This document shows, piece after piece, positions 8,653 through 16,979 of a DNA stretch of 64,000 nt. The stretch is from Paraburkholderia sp. D15 (lineage in GTDB: Bacteria > Pseudomonadota > Gammaproteobacteria > Burkholderiales > Burkholderiaceae). Numbering within the stretch: position 1 is the first letter of the stretch; each line of letters opens with the position of its first letter. Made by a program: the position numbers and the translations under genes. The stretch spans positions 372,001-436,000 of the forward strand of contig NZ_CP110397.1 in the NCBI RefSeq assembly GCF_029910215.1, given 5' to 3'. The notes beneath the pieces are model-generated. The model was not told the DNA's origin, made no database searches, and worked only from the letters and a program-made list of their open reading frames with translations.

Positions 8653-10121
8653 GGCAAGTCGATCACAAAGCGTGTCAAGTTCGAATCTTCCGCAAGGTAA
8701 GCACGGCCTGCGTGCGCCGACGCAATTTCACGCACGACGGCAAGACCGAGACCCGATCCGTCGGGGCGGCCCGTCACGAACGGCTCGAAGATCCGCTCGC
8801 GTTCGACGGGGCTCACGCCGGGCCCGTTATCGATGACTTCCAGTCTGAGGCGCTCACCCTCTTTAGCGGCCGTGCCATACGCGCGAACCGTCACTTTTCC
8901 GCCTGACGGCGTGTGCCTGAGCGCGTTCACGAGCAGGTTGTCGAGCGCCCGCGCCATCTGCGCGGGATCGAAAGCCGGCTGCGTCGGGCTCGGTGCGACT
9001 TCCGCGCCGAGCGTGACACGCCTGCTTTCGGCGCGCGATTCATGCGTATGAACTATCTTGTCCAGCCACGCGCGCAGATCGACCTCGCGCGCCTGGACCG
9101 TCACGGATTGCGTCAGTGCAAGCAGGCTCGTCACCTGCAACTCGATGCGTCCAACCTGCTCGATGATTGCCCTCAAGGCGGCCTCGCGGCGTGCGCCGTC
9201 ACCTGCCAGCGCATTCTCCGCCTTGAGTCGCATCGCGCCCACCGGATTGCGAATCTCATGCGCGATTTGCGCCGCCATCTTCCCCAATGTGCTGAACCGC
9301 TCGGCCTGCGCGAGTTGACGGTTCAGCGCGTCGGTATCGTGCTTGAGTCGCTCGGTCCGGTCGCCATAGCGGTTGAGCGCGTCGACGATCAGGTCGAGAT
9401 CGCGCTCGCCGAAGCGCTCGAGCCGCTTGCCCTGCTCGAATCCGCCGTCCGGAGCGAGCGCATGTTCCAGCCGTGTGAGGTTCTGACGCCATCGCTTGAG
9501 CGTCAGCGCCAGAAATAGCGCAAGCACGACGATGACGGCGAGCACGCCCGCCAGAATCGCCGTGGCGCGCTCGCCGTAGGGTCCAAGCGGCGGGCGGGCG
9601 CGCGTGAGGGTCCATGCGAGCAGGTCAGCGTGACGCGGCACCGGACAGGCGACCGCGAGCACGGCGTCCGTTCCGCTTGACACGATCTCGGCCCGCAACT
9701 GTCGGGCGCTCACTGCGCTCTTCAGCGCGCGAAGAATGAGTGGTGTCTCGGCTTCCGGAATATCGCGTTTGACGCCGCTGCCTCCGTAGGTAGGAAATGC
9801 GTAAGCAATGAAGCCATTGGGCGCCTTCGAAGGCGGGTCGCTGGTCCAGAAGCCGCCTTCGACGCCATCGGTTTGAATCAGAACGAGATCGAGCACCGCG
9901 TGCATCAGATCGATGTTGGTTTCGCCCGAGCGCTGCATCGACAGATCATAGCGCGATGCTACCGCGGTGCAAGCGGCCGCCGCCTGCTGCTTTGCGGTCA
10001 TGACGCGCTCGCTCAGCGCCGACGACAACATGAGCCATACCGCGACGCTCAACAGACCGCACAGCACGGCGATGAGCATCCAGAGCGTGAGAAGCTGAGT
10101 GGAAAACGACGGTCTCGGCAT
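8637..10121 (-). CDS. membrane sensor histidine kinase
   Basis: The protein has an N-terminal membrane helix, a periplasmic sensing region of about 150 residues, a second membrane helix (TAILAGVLAVIVVLALFLAL), a HAMP-like linker, a HisKA helix with the phospho-accepting His in AAQIAHEIRNPVGAM, and a HATPase domain with N, G1 (DNGPGV) and G2 (GSGLGLAV) boxes. It is the cognate kinase of the overlapping NtrC-type regulator. I prefer the ATG giving MPRPSFSTQLLTLWM as start because it begins directly before the first membrane helix; a GTG 60 bases upstream would also keep the frame. The sensed signal is unknown. Confidence 0.85.
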   Translation of the reverse strand: MPRPSFSTQLLTLWMLIAVLCGLLSVAVWLMLSSALSERVMTAKQQAAAACTAVASRYDLSMQRSGETNIDLMHAVLDLVLIQTDGVEGGFWTSDPPSKAPNGFIAYAFPTYGGSGVKRDIPEAETPLILRALKSAVSARQLRAEIVSSGTDAVLAVACPVPRHADLLAWTLTRARPPLGPYGERATAILAGVLAVIVVLALFLALTLKRWRQNLTRLEHALAPDGGFEQGKRLERFGERDLDLIVDALNRYGDRTERLKHDTDALNRQLAQAERFSTLGKMAAQIAHEIRNPVGAMRLKAENALAGDGARREAALRAIIEQVGRIELQVTSLLALTQSVTVQAREVDLRAWLDKIVHTHESRAESRRVTLGAEVAPSPTQPAFDPAQMARALDNLLVNALRHTPSGGKVTVRAYGTAAKEGERLRLEVIDNGPGVSPVERERIFEPFVTGRPDGSGLGLAVVREIASAHAGRAYLAEDSNLTRFVIDLPWRPS

Positions 10122-10510
10122 AACTGAACCATGTGCGAGCGCAGGTGGCGAATTGTGTAGCAAGTCCTTTGCCAAGCGCACGGGGCATCGAAGTAGAGGA
10201 GTATGTTATGGCCGCTTGCCGGGATGAAGCCGACGTCCTGACGCCGGACAATGAAGCGCACGAAAGGCTGCATATGGCTGGCTACCGTTTGATGCGTTTC
10301 CCACTTGCCAAGGTCGCATCGAATTGTAGCGACCGGCTGAGGGCGACCCTTTCCGGTACTGAACCCTGCCCCACCTCTATGGCTCATTTGATGTATTTAA
10401 CGGCCATCAATACTTCGGAGTCGACTGGCAAATCGTTACCGTGACTGACTTTCGAGGTTTCGGGAAGTACTGTCTCGAACGGACTTCTGCCGGCTGGCGG
10501 CCAACCGAAC
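10122..10510. other. non-coding or weakly coding stretch
   Basis: A possible plus-strand ORF starts with an ATG at 10208 behind GAGGAG and runs to 10444 (78 codons), but its composition does not resemble any family I know and it is antisense to the kinase leader. I treat the stretch as intergenic. The start region of the kinase operon must lie here. Confidence 0.4.
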
Positions 10511-10894
10511 TCAAAGTGCTAATCTCGATGTGCTGAATCCCAAAGCCGTTAGCGCGAAACTACCAGCCCCGAATGCGTTTCCTTGTATCCTGAATTCTGG
10601 GCTGGCGCAGATTAGCGACTCATCAGCGGGCTCACCCGCTGTCACCTCATGGCGCTGTGCATACAGCAATCCCGGATCACCCGGCGCCCCGCTTTTGAGC
10701 GAGGTAGCGGTTACCGCGCGCCGTGACACCGCCCTCACATCCGGGGTGGCCGAGCTGTCGCTGCTGAGCCGTGCTGGTTCATCCGCCATCAGGTCCGGCG
10801 CCGCCAACGCTGCGCCGCTGCTAACGGTCATAATGACCAACACTGATCTAAACAAGCTCTTCCAGTTGGATTTCGCGCCGGTCGTATAGGCCAT
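10511..10894 (-). CDS. small exported protein of unknown function
   Basis: The 127-residue product has a clear signal peptide: basic N-terminus, hydrophobic LFRSVLVIMTVSSGAALA and cleavage after ALA. The mature part is low in charge and rich in Ser, Ala and Thr, with one cysteine and no recognised domain. The start follows CAGTTAGGAC. The gene stands alone between the kinase operon and the MarR gene. Support comes from the signal peptide and codon use only. Confidence 0.5.
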   Translation of the reverse strand: MAYTTGAKSNWKSLFRSVLVIMTVSSGAALAAPDLMADEPARLSSDSSATPDVRAVSRRAVTATSLKSGAPGDPGLLYAQRHEVTAGEPADESLICASPEFRIQGNAFGAGSFALTALGFSTSRLAL

Positions 10895-11191
10895 GTCCTA
10901 ACTGCTCCGTGAGTAGCACAATGCCTGCGGGTACCGATGCCAGGCCACCACGAGCATAACTGATTCTGGTGCGCGACAAAGGCCGATTTCTGCGCTATTC
11001 AGGCTTTCCAAAGATTTCATGAAATGGACGCCGTTTCGCTACCGCCAGCACGCTCTAGAATCGCTCTGAAAAGCGAGGCATCCCGAAGGTATCCGCGTGT
11101 CGCCGTCGCGATTGCCATGCCCTGCGGCGACCTGCAACGCCTGGTCGTAAGGCATGCGATTCAGCCCTTCATTCAAGGACAAGGAAATCGA

Positions 11192-11608
11192 ATGAGTTCA
11201 CGCAAAGGTAAAGCACATAAAGCACCGAGCAAGGAGGATCTGGAAGAGATGTCCGAGTTCCGGTACAGGCTACGGCGCTTCCTTCGGTTTTCCGAAGACG
11301 TAACTCATGCTGCCGGGGTCACGCCATTGCAGTATCAACTTATGCTGCAGATTAGAGGTTTCCCAGGCCGGTCGTGGGCCACGGTCGGCGAACTAGCCGA
11401 GCGACTGCAGGCGGCGCCGAACGGCACCGCCGCACTGGTGTCGCGCTGTGAATCGGTCGGACTGGTGATGCGCAAGCCCGGCGAAGCAGACCGCCGCCAG
11501 GTGCAGGTCCACCTCACGGCAAAAGGCGAACATTGCTTGCTGAAACTGGCGGCACTGCACAAACCTGAGATCGAGTCATTTGGCTGGGTATTCGGCAAGG
11601 TGAGTTAG
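11192..11608 (+). CDS. MarR-family transcriptional regulator
   Basis: The 138-residue protein has the MarR winged helix: GVTPLQYQLMLQIRG, the recognition region TVGELAERLQAAPNGTAALVSRCE, and the wing GLVMRKPGEADRRQVQVHLT. Proteins of this family bind palindromic operators as dimers and often repress neighbouring transport genes. I chose the internal ATG preceded by AAGGACAAGGAAATCGA rather than an in-frame ATG 168 bases upstream, because the leader is unlike MarR proteins. The ClC channel gene begins 117 bases downstream on the same strand and may be its target. Confidence 0.85.
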   Translation: MSSRKGKAHKAPSKEDLEEMSEFRYRLRRFLRFSEDVTHAAGVTPLQYQLMLQIRGFPGRSWATVGELAERLQAAPNGTAALVSRCESVGLVMRKPGEADRRQVQVHLTAKGEHCLLKLAALHKPEIESFGWVFGKVS

Positions 11609-11725
11609 CGACCCTGAATTACATGTTTGCGCTGCCACGCCTGTTGCCGTGGTTTTCCGCCGCACGTCCAAATATGGCACACTGTGCCATATTGACCATA
11701 CTTAAGTGTTTTCAGCGGGCGCGGC

Positions 11726-13105
11726 ATGCATATTCGGAACCTTATCGACAGACGTGCGTTACTGCGCGGCCGACGGCTATGGCTACACTATGGGGTGTTC
11801 TGGCTGGGTGCCATCGCGACCGGGCTCGTTGCCGTCGCCTATGCGAAGCTGATCGACCTCGGCTACGCCTCCTTCCTGCACTACGCGACGCGGTACTGGT
11901 GGCTCCCGCTTCCCCTGACATCGGCAATCGGCGCTCTGGGTGTATGGCTGACCCGCCGCTACTTTCCCGGCTCCGAAGGCAGCGGCATTCCTCAGGTTAT
12001 TGCCACGCTCCATGAGAATGGCAATCTTGCTCTACGCCTGCTTAGCATCAGGATACTGATCGGCAAGATAGCCCTGTCGTTCCTCTCGATACTCGGCGGA
12101 TTCACGATCGGCCGCGAAGGTCCGACGATCCACGTCGGCGCCGCGCTCATGTTCAACCTGCGGCGCTTCTACCCTAAGCGGTTCCGCGCTATCCGCGGCG
12201 CTGAACTCGAACGGCGGCTGGCGCTCGCTGGGGCGGCGGCAGGCCTGTCGGCAGCGTTCAATGCACCGCTCGCAGGGGTCGTGTTCGCAATCGAGGAGTT
12301 GACCCGCAGCTTCGAGCAACGCACGAGCGGCGTGCTGATTACAGCGATCATTTTTGCCGGTATCGTTTCGCTTGGGCTGCAGGGCAACTATACGTATTTC
12401 GGAACGATCGACGTCGGGCCCCGCTTTCCGGATCTGCTGGTCGTAGCGGTGGTGTTGATTGGCGCCATATCAGGCGTTGCCGGCGGCATCTTCTGCTGGA
12501 TACTTCTTAACACGCACCGCTGGATGCCCTCATCGGTGCTAGCCTTGCGCAGTGACCGGCCCGTGGCGTTCGGTGCTGCCTGTGGGCTCATCATCGCCGT
12601 GATTGGGATGGCGTCGGGCGGCCACACGTTCGGTAGCGGTTATGCCGAAGCGCGCGCGATGCTGGAAGGACGCGCGCAACTGGGTGCGGCGTACCCGGTG
12701 CTCAAGATGGCCTCGATGGTCGGATCGTACCTGCCCGGCGCGCCGGGCGGACTGTTTGCACCGTCCCTCGCGATCGGCGCCGGCATCGGCAACGCGTTGC
12801 ACCTGCTCTTTGGCCAGATGCAGTTGCCCATGCTCATCGCCCTTGGAATGGTGGGCTATCTTGCGGCGGTGACGCAAAGCCCTATCACCGCCTTTGTGAT
12901 CGTGATCGAGATGATCAACGGCCACGCGCTTGTTATTTCGCTGATGGCCACCGCATTGATAGCCAGCCAGGTATCGAAACTGTTCGCGCCTGCCCTGTAC
13001 GAGGCACTGTCAGAGCGTTACGGCAGACCCGTCGTGACATCCGATGTCGTGCCGCCCACCCCGACTGCCGAGAGTCCCCCCGTCAGGCCGCCCGGACAGT
13101 ATTGA
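11726..13105 (+). CDS. ClC-family chloride channel / H+-Cl- antiporter
   Basis: The 459-residue membrane protein carries all ClC selectivity motifs: GSEGSGIPQ (GSGIP) in the N-terminal third, GREGPTIHVGAALM (GKEGP), and a later GGLFAPSLAIGAGIG (GxFxP). The gating-glutamate position in GREGP is intact. There is no cytoplasmic CBS pair, so it is a short bacterial type (ClcB/EriC-like). It probably exchanges chloride for protons or helps maintain potential under acid stress. A decayed second copy of this gene lies at 35500-35935. Confidence 0.92.
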   Translation: MHIRNLIDRRALLRGRRLWLHYGVFWLGAIATGLVAVAYAKLIDLGYASFLHYATRYWWLPLPLTSAIGALGVWLTRRYFPGSEGSGIPQVIATLHENGNLALRLLSIRILIGKIALSFLSILGGFTIGREGPTIHVGAALMFNLRRFYPKRFRAIRGAELERRLALAGAAAGLSAAFNAPLAGVVFAIEELTRSFEQRTSGVLITAIIFAGIVSLGLQGNYTYFGTIDVGPRFPDLLVVAVVLIGAISGVAGGIFCWILLNTHRWMPSSVLALRSDRPVAFGAACGLIIAVIGMASGGHTFGSGYAEARAMLEGRAQLGAAYPVLKMASMVGSYLPGAPGGLFAPSLAIGAGIGNALHLLFGQMQLPMLIALGMVGYLAAVTQSPITAFVIVIEMINGHALVISLMATALIASQVSKLFAPALYEALSERYGRPVVTSDVVPPTPTAESPPVRPPGQY

Positions 13106-13192
13106 CAGGCCCGTTTGAAGCTCTTGTCTTTTTGAGGCTGCCCCTACTCTGCGCTTTAGTGCTGTTTGCACGGGCAACCCGGGAGGCTTGAT

Positions 13193-13426
13193 ATGAGCGA
13201 CCGGACTATCCATGATCTCCTGAAACAGGTTCAAGCGGCGGAGATCGAAATCAGGCGATGTAATGTGACGATCCGCGAGTTATAGACCGAGCTTTTACGA
13301 CTTGCGCGCCTCGGGACCGCCGCTTCGACGGCGTATTAAAACCTGAAGCGGGTGGAGAGCGAGCGGGAGCGCTGGAGATCGTTGCGGGAACGGCTTGGCG
13401 CGACACCCGCCGGCACAGGCAGATAA
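13193..13426 (+). pseudogene. small coiled-coil gene with two in-frame stop codons
   Basis: An ATG behind GGGAGGCTTGAT opens a frame reading MSDRTIHDLLKQVQAAEIEI and onward. It is interrupted by TAG at 13283-13285 (codon 31) and TAA at 13337-13339 (codon 49), yet continues with coding character (NLKRVESERERWRSLRERLG) to a final TAA at 13424-13426. Each stop is one substitution from a Glu or Gln codon that would suit the heptad-rich charged sequence. The intact protein would have 77 residues and form a helical hairpin. It looks like recent decay; suppression is the alternative. Confidence 0.6.
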
Positions 13427-13567
13427 CGTACGCATCCGCCAACCAGATCGATCAGGCGGCCGCGCCCGCACGTGATACAGCTCAACTAGCAGATGGGTGC
13501 ATCTCGGTTAAAGGGCCTCAAGTAACCCTTGCGCGATCGGCCGGTACCCGTATTAGAGGAGACTGAT

Positions 13568-13945
13568 ATGTCTGAAGGACAAGAACAGCTTGACGAGTAC
13601 CAAGGCTACACCATTCGTGTCCTTGTTGTTCCTGAGTACTCGCCGCACCCGCCAAATATTCCGTTTGGCTATGTCGGCTACGTTGTGCATCCCGGGGGCG
13701 ACATTCGCGATGCGTCATCGCAGTTGGTGAACTTTGCCCATCCGATTGCCGATCTGCGCACTGCAGAAGCCGCAGAACAGGCCGGATTCGCTGAGGGACG
13801 ATCGATCGTGGAGCACAGCACTCTGCTCATGCCGGTCTTTATCGGTCTCCGCGCCCATCGCGACAGACCCGAATCTGGGGAAAAATGGAAAAGGATCTGT
13901 CGGTCGGCAACCTACCCCCGGCTTCCGCGCCGATCCGGTCCGTGA
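13568..13945 (+). CDS. small hypothetical protein
   Basis: The start ATG is preceded by AGAGGAGACTGAT, and the product begins MSEGQEQLDEYQGYTIRVLV, about 125 residues long. The pattern of a beta-rich core (GYTIRVLVVPEYSP, FGYVGYVVHPGGD) followed by a helix (TAEAAEQAGFAEGRSIVE) resembles small conserved proteins of Burkholderiales, but I cannot name a domain. The last 20 or so residues are basic and may be a readthrough tail: a degenerate duplicate near 49018 keeps the part STL..P..IG...HR.RPESGEK and then stops earlier. It is convergent with uvrA and ends 3 bases short of it. Confidence 0.6.
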   Translation: MSEGQEQLDEYQGYTIRVLVVPEYSPHPPNIPFGYVGYVVHPGGDIRDASSQLVNFAHPIADLRTAEAAEQAGFAEGRSIVEHSTLLMPVFIGLRAHRDRPESGEKWKRICRSATYPRLPRRSGP

Positions 13946-13948
13946 GAT

Positions 13949-16600
13949 TCACTGCGTGCCGTTTCCCATTTCGCGTGCGAGAAACGGCGCCGTGCGGCTA
14001 TTTGACGCCTGCGCGACCCGATGCGGAGGACCGGCGGCCACCACGCCCCCACCGGCGTCGCCGGCGCCGGGTCCCACATCAATAACCCAGTCCGCCTGTG
14101 CCACCGCACGCATGTCGTGCTCGATCATCACGACGGTATTTCCCGCATCGACCAGACGCTGCAACTGGACCATCAGCCGATCGACATCCGACGCATGTAG
14201 TCCGGTCGTCGGCTCGTCGAGCACGTACAGATTGCGGCCGCGCTGGCTGCGTTGCAGCTCGGTCGCCAGCTTGATGCGCTGCGCCTCGCCGCCGGAGAGT
14301 TCGGTGGCGGGTTGCCCCAGGCGCAGATAACCCAGTCCGATCTCACGCAACAATTGAAGCGGGCGTGCCACCGCATCCTCTCCGGTAAAGAAGTCGCAAG
14401 CCTCGTTCACGGTCATTTGCAGTACCTCGGCAATGTGCCGTCCGTTCCATCGCACCGTCAGCGTCGCTTCGTTGTAGCGCGCGCCATGGCACGTCGGACA
14501 GGGCGCGTACACGCTGGGCATGAACAGCAGCTCGACGCTGACGAAGCCCTCGCCTTCACACGTTTCACAGCGCCCCTTGGGCACGTTGAAGGAAAATCGT
14601 CCGGCGTCGAAACGTCGGCGTCGCGCATCGGGTGTTGCGGCGAATAACTTGCGCACATGATCGAACAGGCCGGTATAGGTGGCCAGGTTGGATCGCGGCG
14701 TGCGGCCGATCGGCTTCTGATCGACCTGCACGAGGCGCTGCACGGCATCGACATCGCCACACAGGTGGCCCCCGGTTACTTCGATAACTGCCGGCCCTTC
14801 GCTGGTAGCTTCGATGGAATCGTCCTCAGGTTCGTGGCCCAGATGCAGCAGCAACAGTTCGGGCAGCGCCTGCGCCATCAGGCTGGATTTGCCGGAGCCG
14901 GAAATGCCGGTCACGGCGGTCAGCACGCCCAGAGGAACACGCGCATCGACCCCACGCAGATTGTGCCGATGAATTTTCTGCAACTCGAGCCAGCCGGAAG
15001 GCTCACGCCGGCGACTGGCCGGCGCGGGCGTCTCGTCGAACAGGTAGCGTGCGGTGCGGGATTCGGCGATTTCGCGAAGTCCCGCGGGTTCGCCGCTATA
15101 GAGCACGCGGCCGCCCTGCTCTCCGGCATCGGGCCCCACGTCCACCAGCCATTGTGCGCGGCGCATCAGCTCGAGATCGTGCTCAACCACAAAGACGGAA
15201 TTGCCCGCGTCGCGCAGCGCGTCGAGCGCATCGTAAAGTGCCTGGCTGTCCGACGGATGCAGACCAGCGGAAGGTTCGTCCAGCACATACACCACGCCGA
15301 AGAGCATGGAACTCAGTTGCGTGGCCAGCCGTAGCCGTTGCAGCTCGCCGGCTGAAAGCGTCGGCGTGGCGCGGTCGAGCGTCAGGTAGCCGAGGCCCAG
15401 CCTGCGCAACTGATGCAACCGCCCTAGCACGCCGTTTGCCAGGCGTTGCGCGGCAAGGCGCTTTTCCCCCGACAGCGCGGACGTGCGACGCACGTCCGGT
15501 GCGATCGAATGGGTGGCGCGGCCCGACGCGGCGCGCTCGGACCGGTCACGTCGCGTCGCGGCCCCGCCGATGCCCGATCCGGCGGTATGCGCGCAGAAAT
15601 CGCAGCGGACGATGGGCTCGAGCAGGTGCGCCAGGTGGTCAAGCGACATCTGCATGAATTCGCCGATGTCCACGCCGCAGAAAGTCACGGCAAGCGCCTC
15701 CGGCTTCAGTCGCTTGCCGTGGCAGGCGGGGCAAAGCTTGCCTTCCATGAAACGGGACACGCGCTTTCTCATCAGCGCGCTCTGTGTATTCGCGAAAGTA
15801 TGGAGCACGTAACGTCGCGCGCCGGTGAATGTCCCCATGTAGCTCGGGTCCTGCCTGCGTTTCAATGCGGCGCGGGTTTCAGCGGGCGTGAAGCCCGCAT
15901 AGACCGGCACCGTCGGGGTTTCTTCAGTGAACAGAATCCAGTCCCGGTCTTTCTTCGGCAGGTTCTTCCACGGCCGGTCAACGTCGTAGCCGAGCGTGAC
16001 CAGAATGTCGCGCAGGTTCTGTCCATGCCAGGCCGGCGGCCAGGCAGCGACCGCCCGTTCGCGGATGCTCAGCGACGGGTCCGGCACCATGGTGGCTTCG
16101 GTGACCTCGTACACGCGGCCGAGACCATGACATGTAGCGCACGCCCCTTGCGGGGTGTTAGGCGAAAAGTCCTCCGCATACAGCATCGGCTGTTTAGCCG
16201 GATAAGCGCCGGCGCGCGAATACATCATTCGCACAAGGCTGGAGAAGGTCGTCACGCTCCCTACGGAAGAACGTGCATTGGTCGCACCGCGTTGCTGCTG
16301 TAACGCCACGGCCGGCGGCAGGCCGGAGATTGCGTCCACATCCGGCACGCCCACCTGGTCGATCAGCCGTCGCGCGTACGGCGCCACCGACTCGAAGTAG
16401 CGCCGCTGCGCCTCGGCGAAGATGGTGCCGAAGGCGAGCGACGACTTGCCGGAACCGGAGACCCCCGAGAACACGACCAGCGAATTGCGCGGGATAGCGA
16501 CATCCACGTCCTTGAGGTTATGCTCGCGCGCGCCCTGCACTTCCACGAAGCCACCGATTGCCGCCGCGCGGGACGATCTGTCGAAAGAATGATCTGGCAT
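13949..16600 (-). CDS. UvrA-like excinuclease ATPase (class II type)
   Basis: The 883-residue protein has the two ABC ATPase modules of UvrA. Walker A is GVSGSGKSS near the N-terminus and GISGSGKSS in the second half. ABC signatures are [12 protein letters not shown] and [12 protein letters not shown], and Walker B segments are [13 protein letters not shown] and [12 protein letters not shown]. Zinc-type cysteine pairs occur in [24 protein letters not shown] and CPTCHGAR. It is shorter than housekeeping UvrA (about 950) and lacks the usual UvrB-binding insert, as in UvrA2 paralogues linked to DNA-damaging drug tolerance. An Arg/Ser-rich linker (about residues 345-385) replaces part of domain one. 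The start used here has AAAGGACACC. Confidence 0.9.
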   Translation of the reverse strand: MPDHSFDRSSRAAAIGGFVEVQGAREHNLKDVDVAIPRNSLVVFSGVSGSGKSSLAFGTIFAEAQRRYFESVAPYARRLIDQVGVPDVDAISGLPPAVALQQQRGATNARSSVGSVTTFSSLVRMMYSRAGAYPAKQPMLYAEDFSPNTPQGACATCHGLGRVYEVTEATMVPDPSLSIRERAVAAWPPAWHGQNLRDILVTLGYDVDRPWKNLPKKDRDWILFTEETPTVPVYAGFTPAETRAALKRRQDPSYMGTFTGARRYVLHTFANTQSALMRKRVSRFMEGKLCPACHGKRLKPEALAVTFCGVDIGEFMQMSLDHLAHLLEPIVRCDFCAHTAGSGIGGAATRRDRSERAASGRATHSIAPDVRRTSALSGEKRLAAQRLANGVLGRLHQLRRLGLGYLTLDRATPTLSAGELQRLRLATQLSSMLFGVVYVLDEPSAGLHPSDSQALYDALDALRDAGNSVFVVEHDLELMRRAQWLVDVGPDAGEQGGRVLYSGEPAGLREIAESRTARYLFDETPAPASRRREPSGWLELQKIHRHNLRGVDARVPLGVLTAVTGISGSGKSSLMAQALPELLLLHLGHEPEDDSIEATSEGPAVIEVTGGHLCGDVDAVQRLVQVDQKPIGRTPRSNLATYTGLFDHVRKLFAATPDARRRRFDAGRFSFNVPKGRCETCEGEGFVSVELLFMPSVYAPCPTCHGARYNEATLTVRWNGRHIAEVLQMTVNEACDFFTGEDAVARPLQLLREIGLGYLRLGQPATELSGGEAQRIKLATELQRSQRGRNLYVLDEPTTGLHASDVDRLMVQLQRLVDAGNTVVMIEHDMRAVAQADWVIDVGPGAGDAGGGVVAAGPPHRVAQASNSRTAPFLAREMGNGTQ

Positions 16601-16745
16601 GGTGTCCTTTGAAATTCCGCAACTCATCCCGTCCGGGATTCACGTCTGCCGTCGTTGGGTGCGAGGCACGCCTGGAAGTTCGAATGATGTCCGGGAGCGG
16701 CCCTTGCTCGTTCCTGAATACCTCGCATCTGACAAAGGAGACGTC

Positions 16746-16901
16746 ATGGCCACCACACCCAACGAAGGCGAAAATCCGATTCACCCGGATCAATCCGATG
16801 TCGCGCAAACCGACCTTCCGGACCTTGGTCCGGCGTCCGATCCGGACGCGTCGCCGCCCGATCCGGACGAAGATCCTGACGTGGAGGACAAAGAGCCTTG
16901 A
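16746..16901 (+). CDS. very acidic 51-residue hypothetical protein
   Basis: A strong Shine-Dalgarno (ACAAAGGAGACGTC-ATG) precedes an ORF of 51 codons whose product is dominated by Asp, Pro and Glu (DPDASPPDPDEDPDVEDKEP at the C-terminus). It should be intrinsically disordered. It is divergent from uvrA and close to its promoter region. Similar short DP-rich proteins are common in Burkholderiaceae genomes, but no function is known to me. Confidence 0.6.
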   Translation: MATTPNEGENPIHPDQSDVAQTDLPDLGPASDPDASPPDPDEDPDVEDKEP

Positions 16902-16979
16902 TTCTTAGCCTACGCCCTGCCCTGTGCTGTCCGGCAGGGCCGCGGCCGGCTTCCCACCACTCGCGCCGGCCGCAAGTTA

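Noticed and set aside
10208..10444. Possible plus-strand gene of 78 codons behind GAGGAG.
   Set aside because: No family resemblance and its composition looks like antisense or intergenic sequence.
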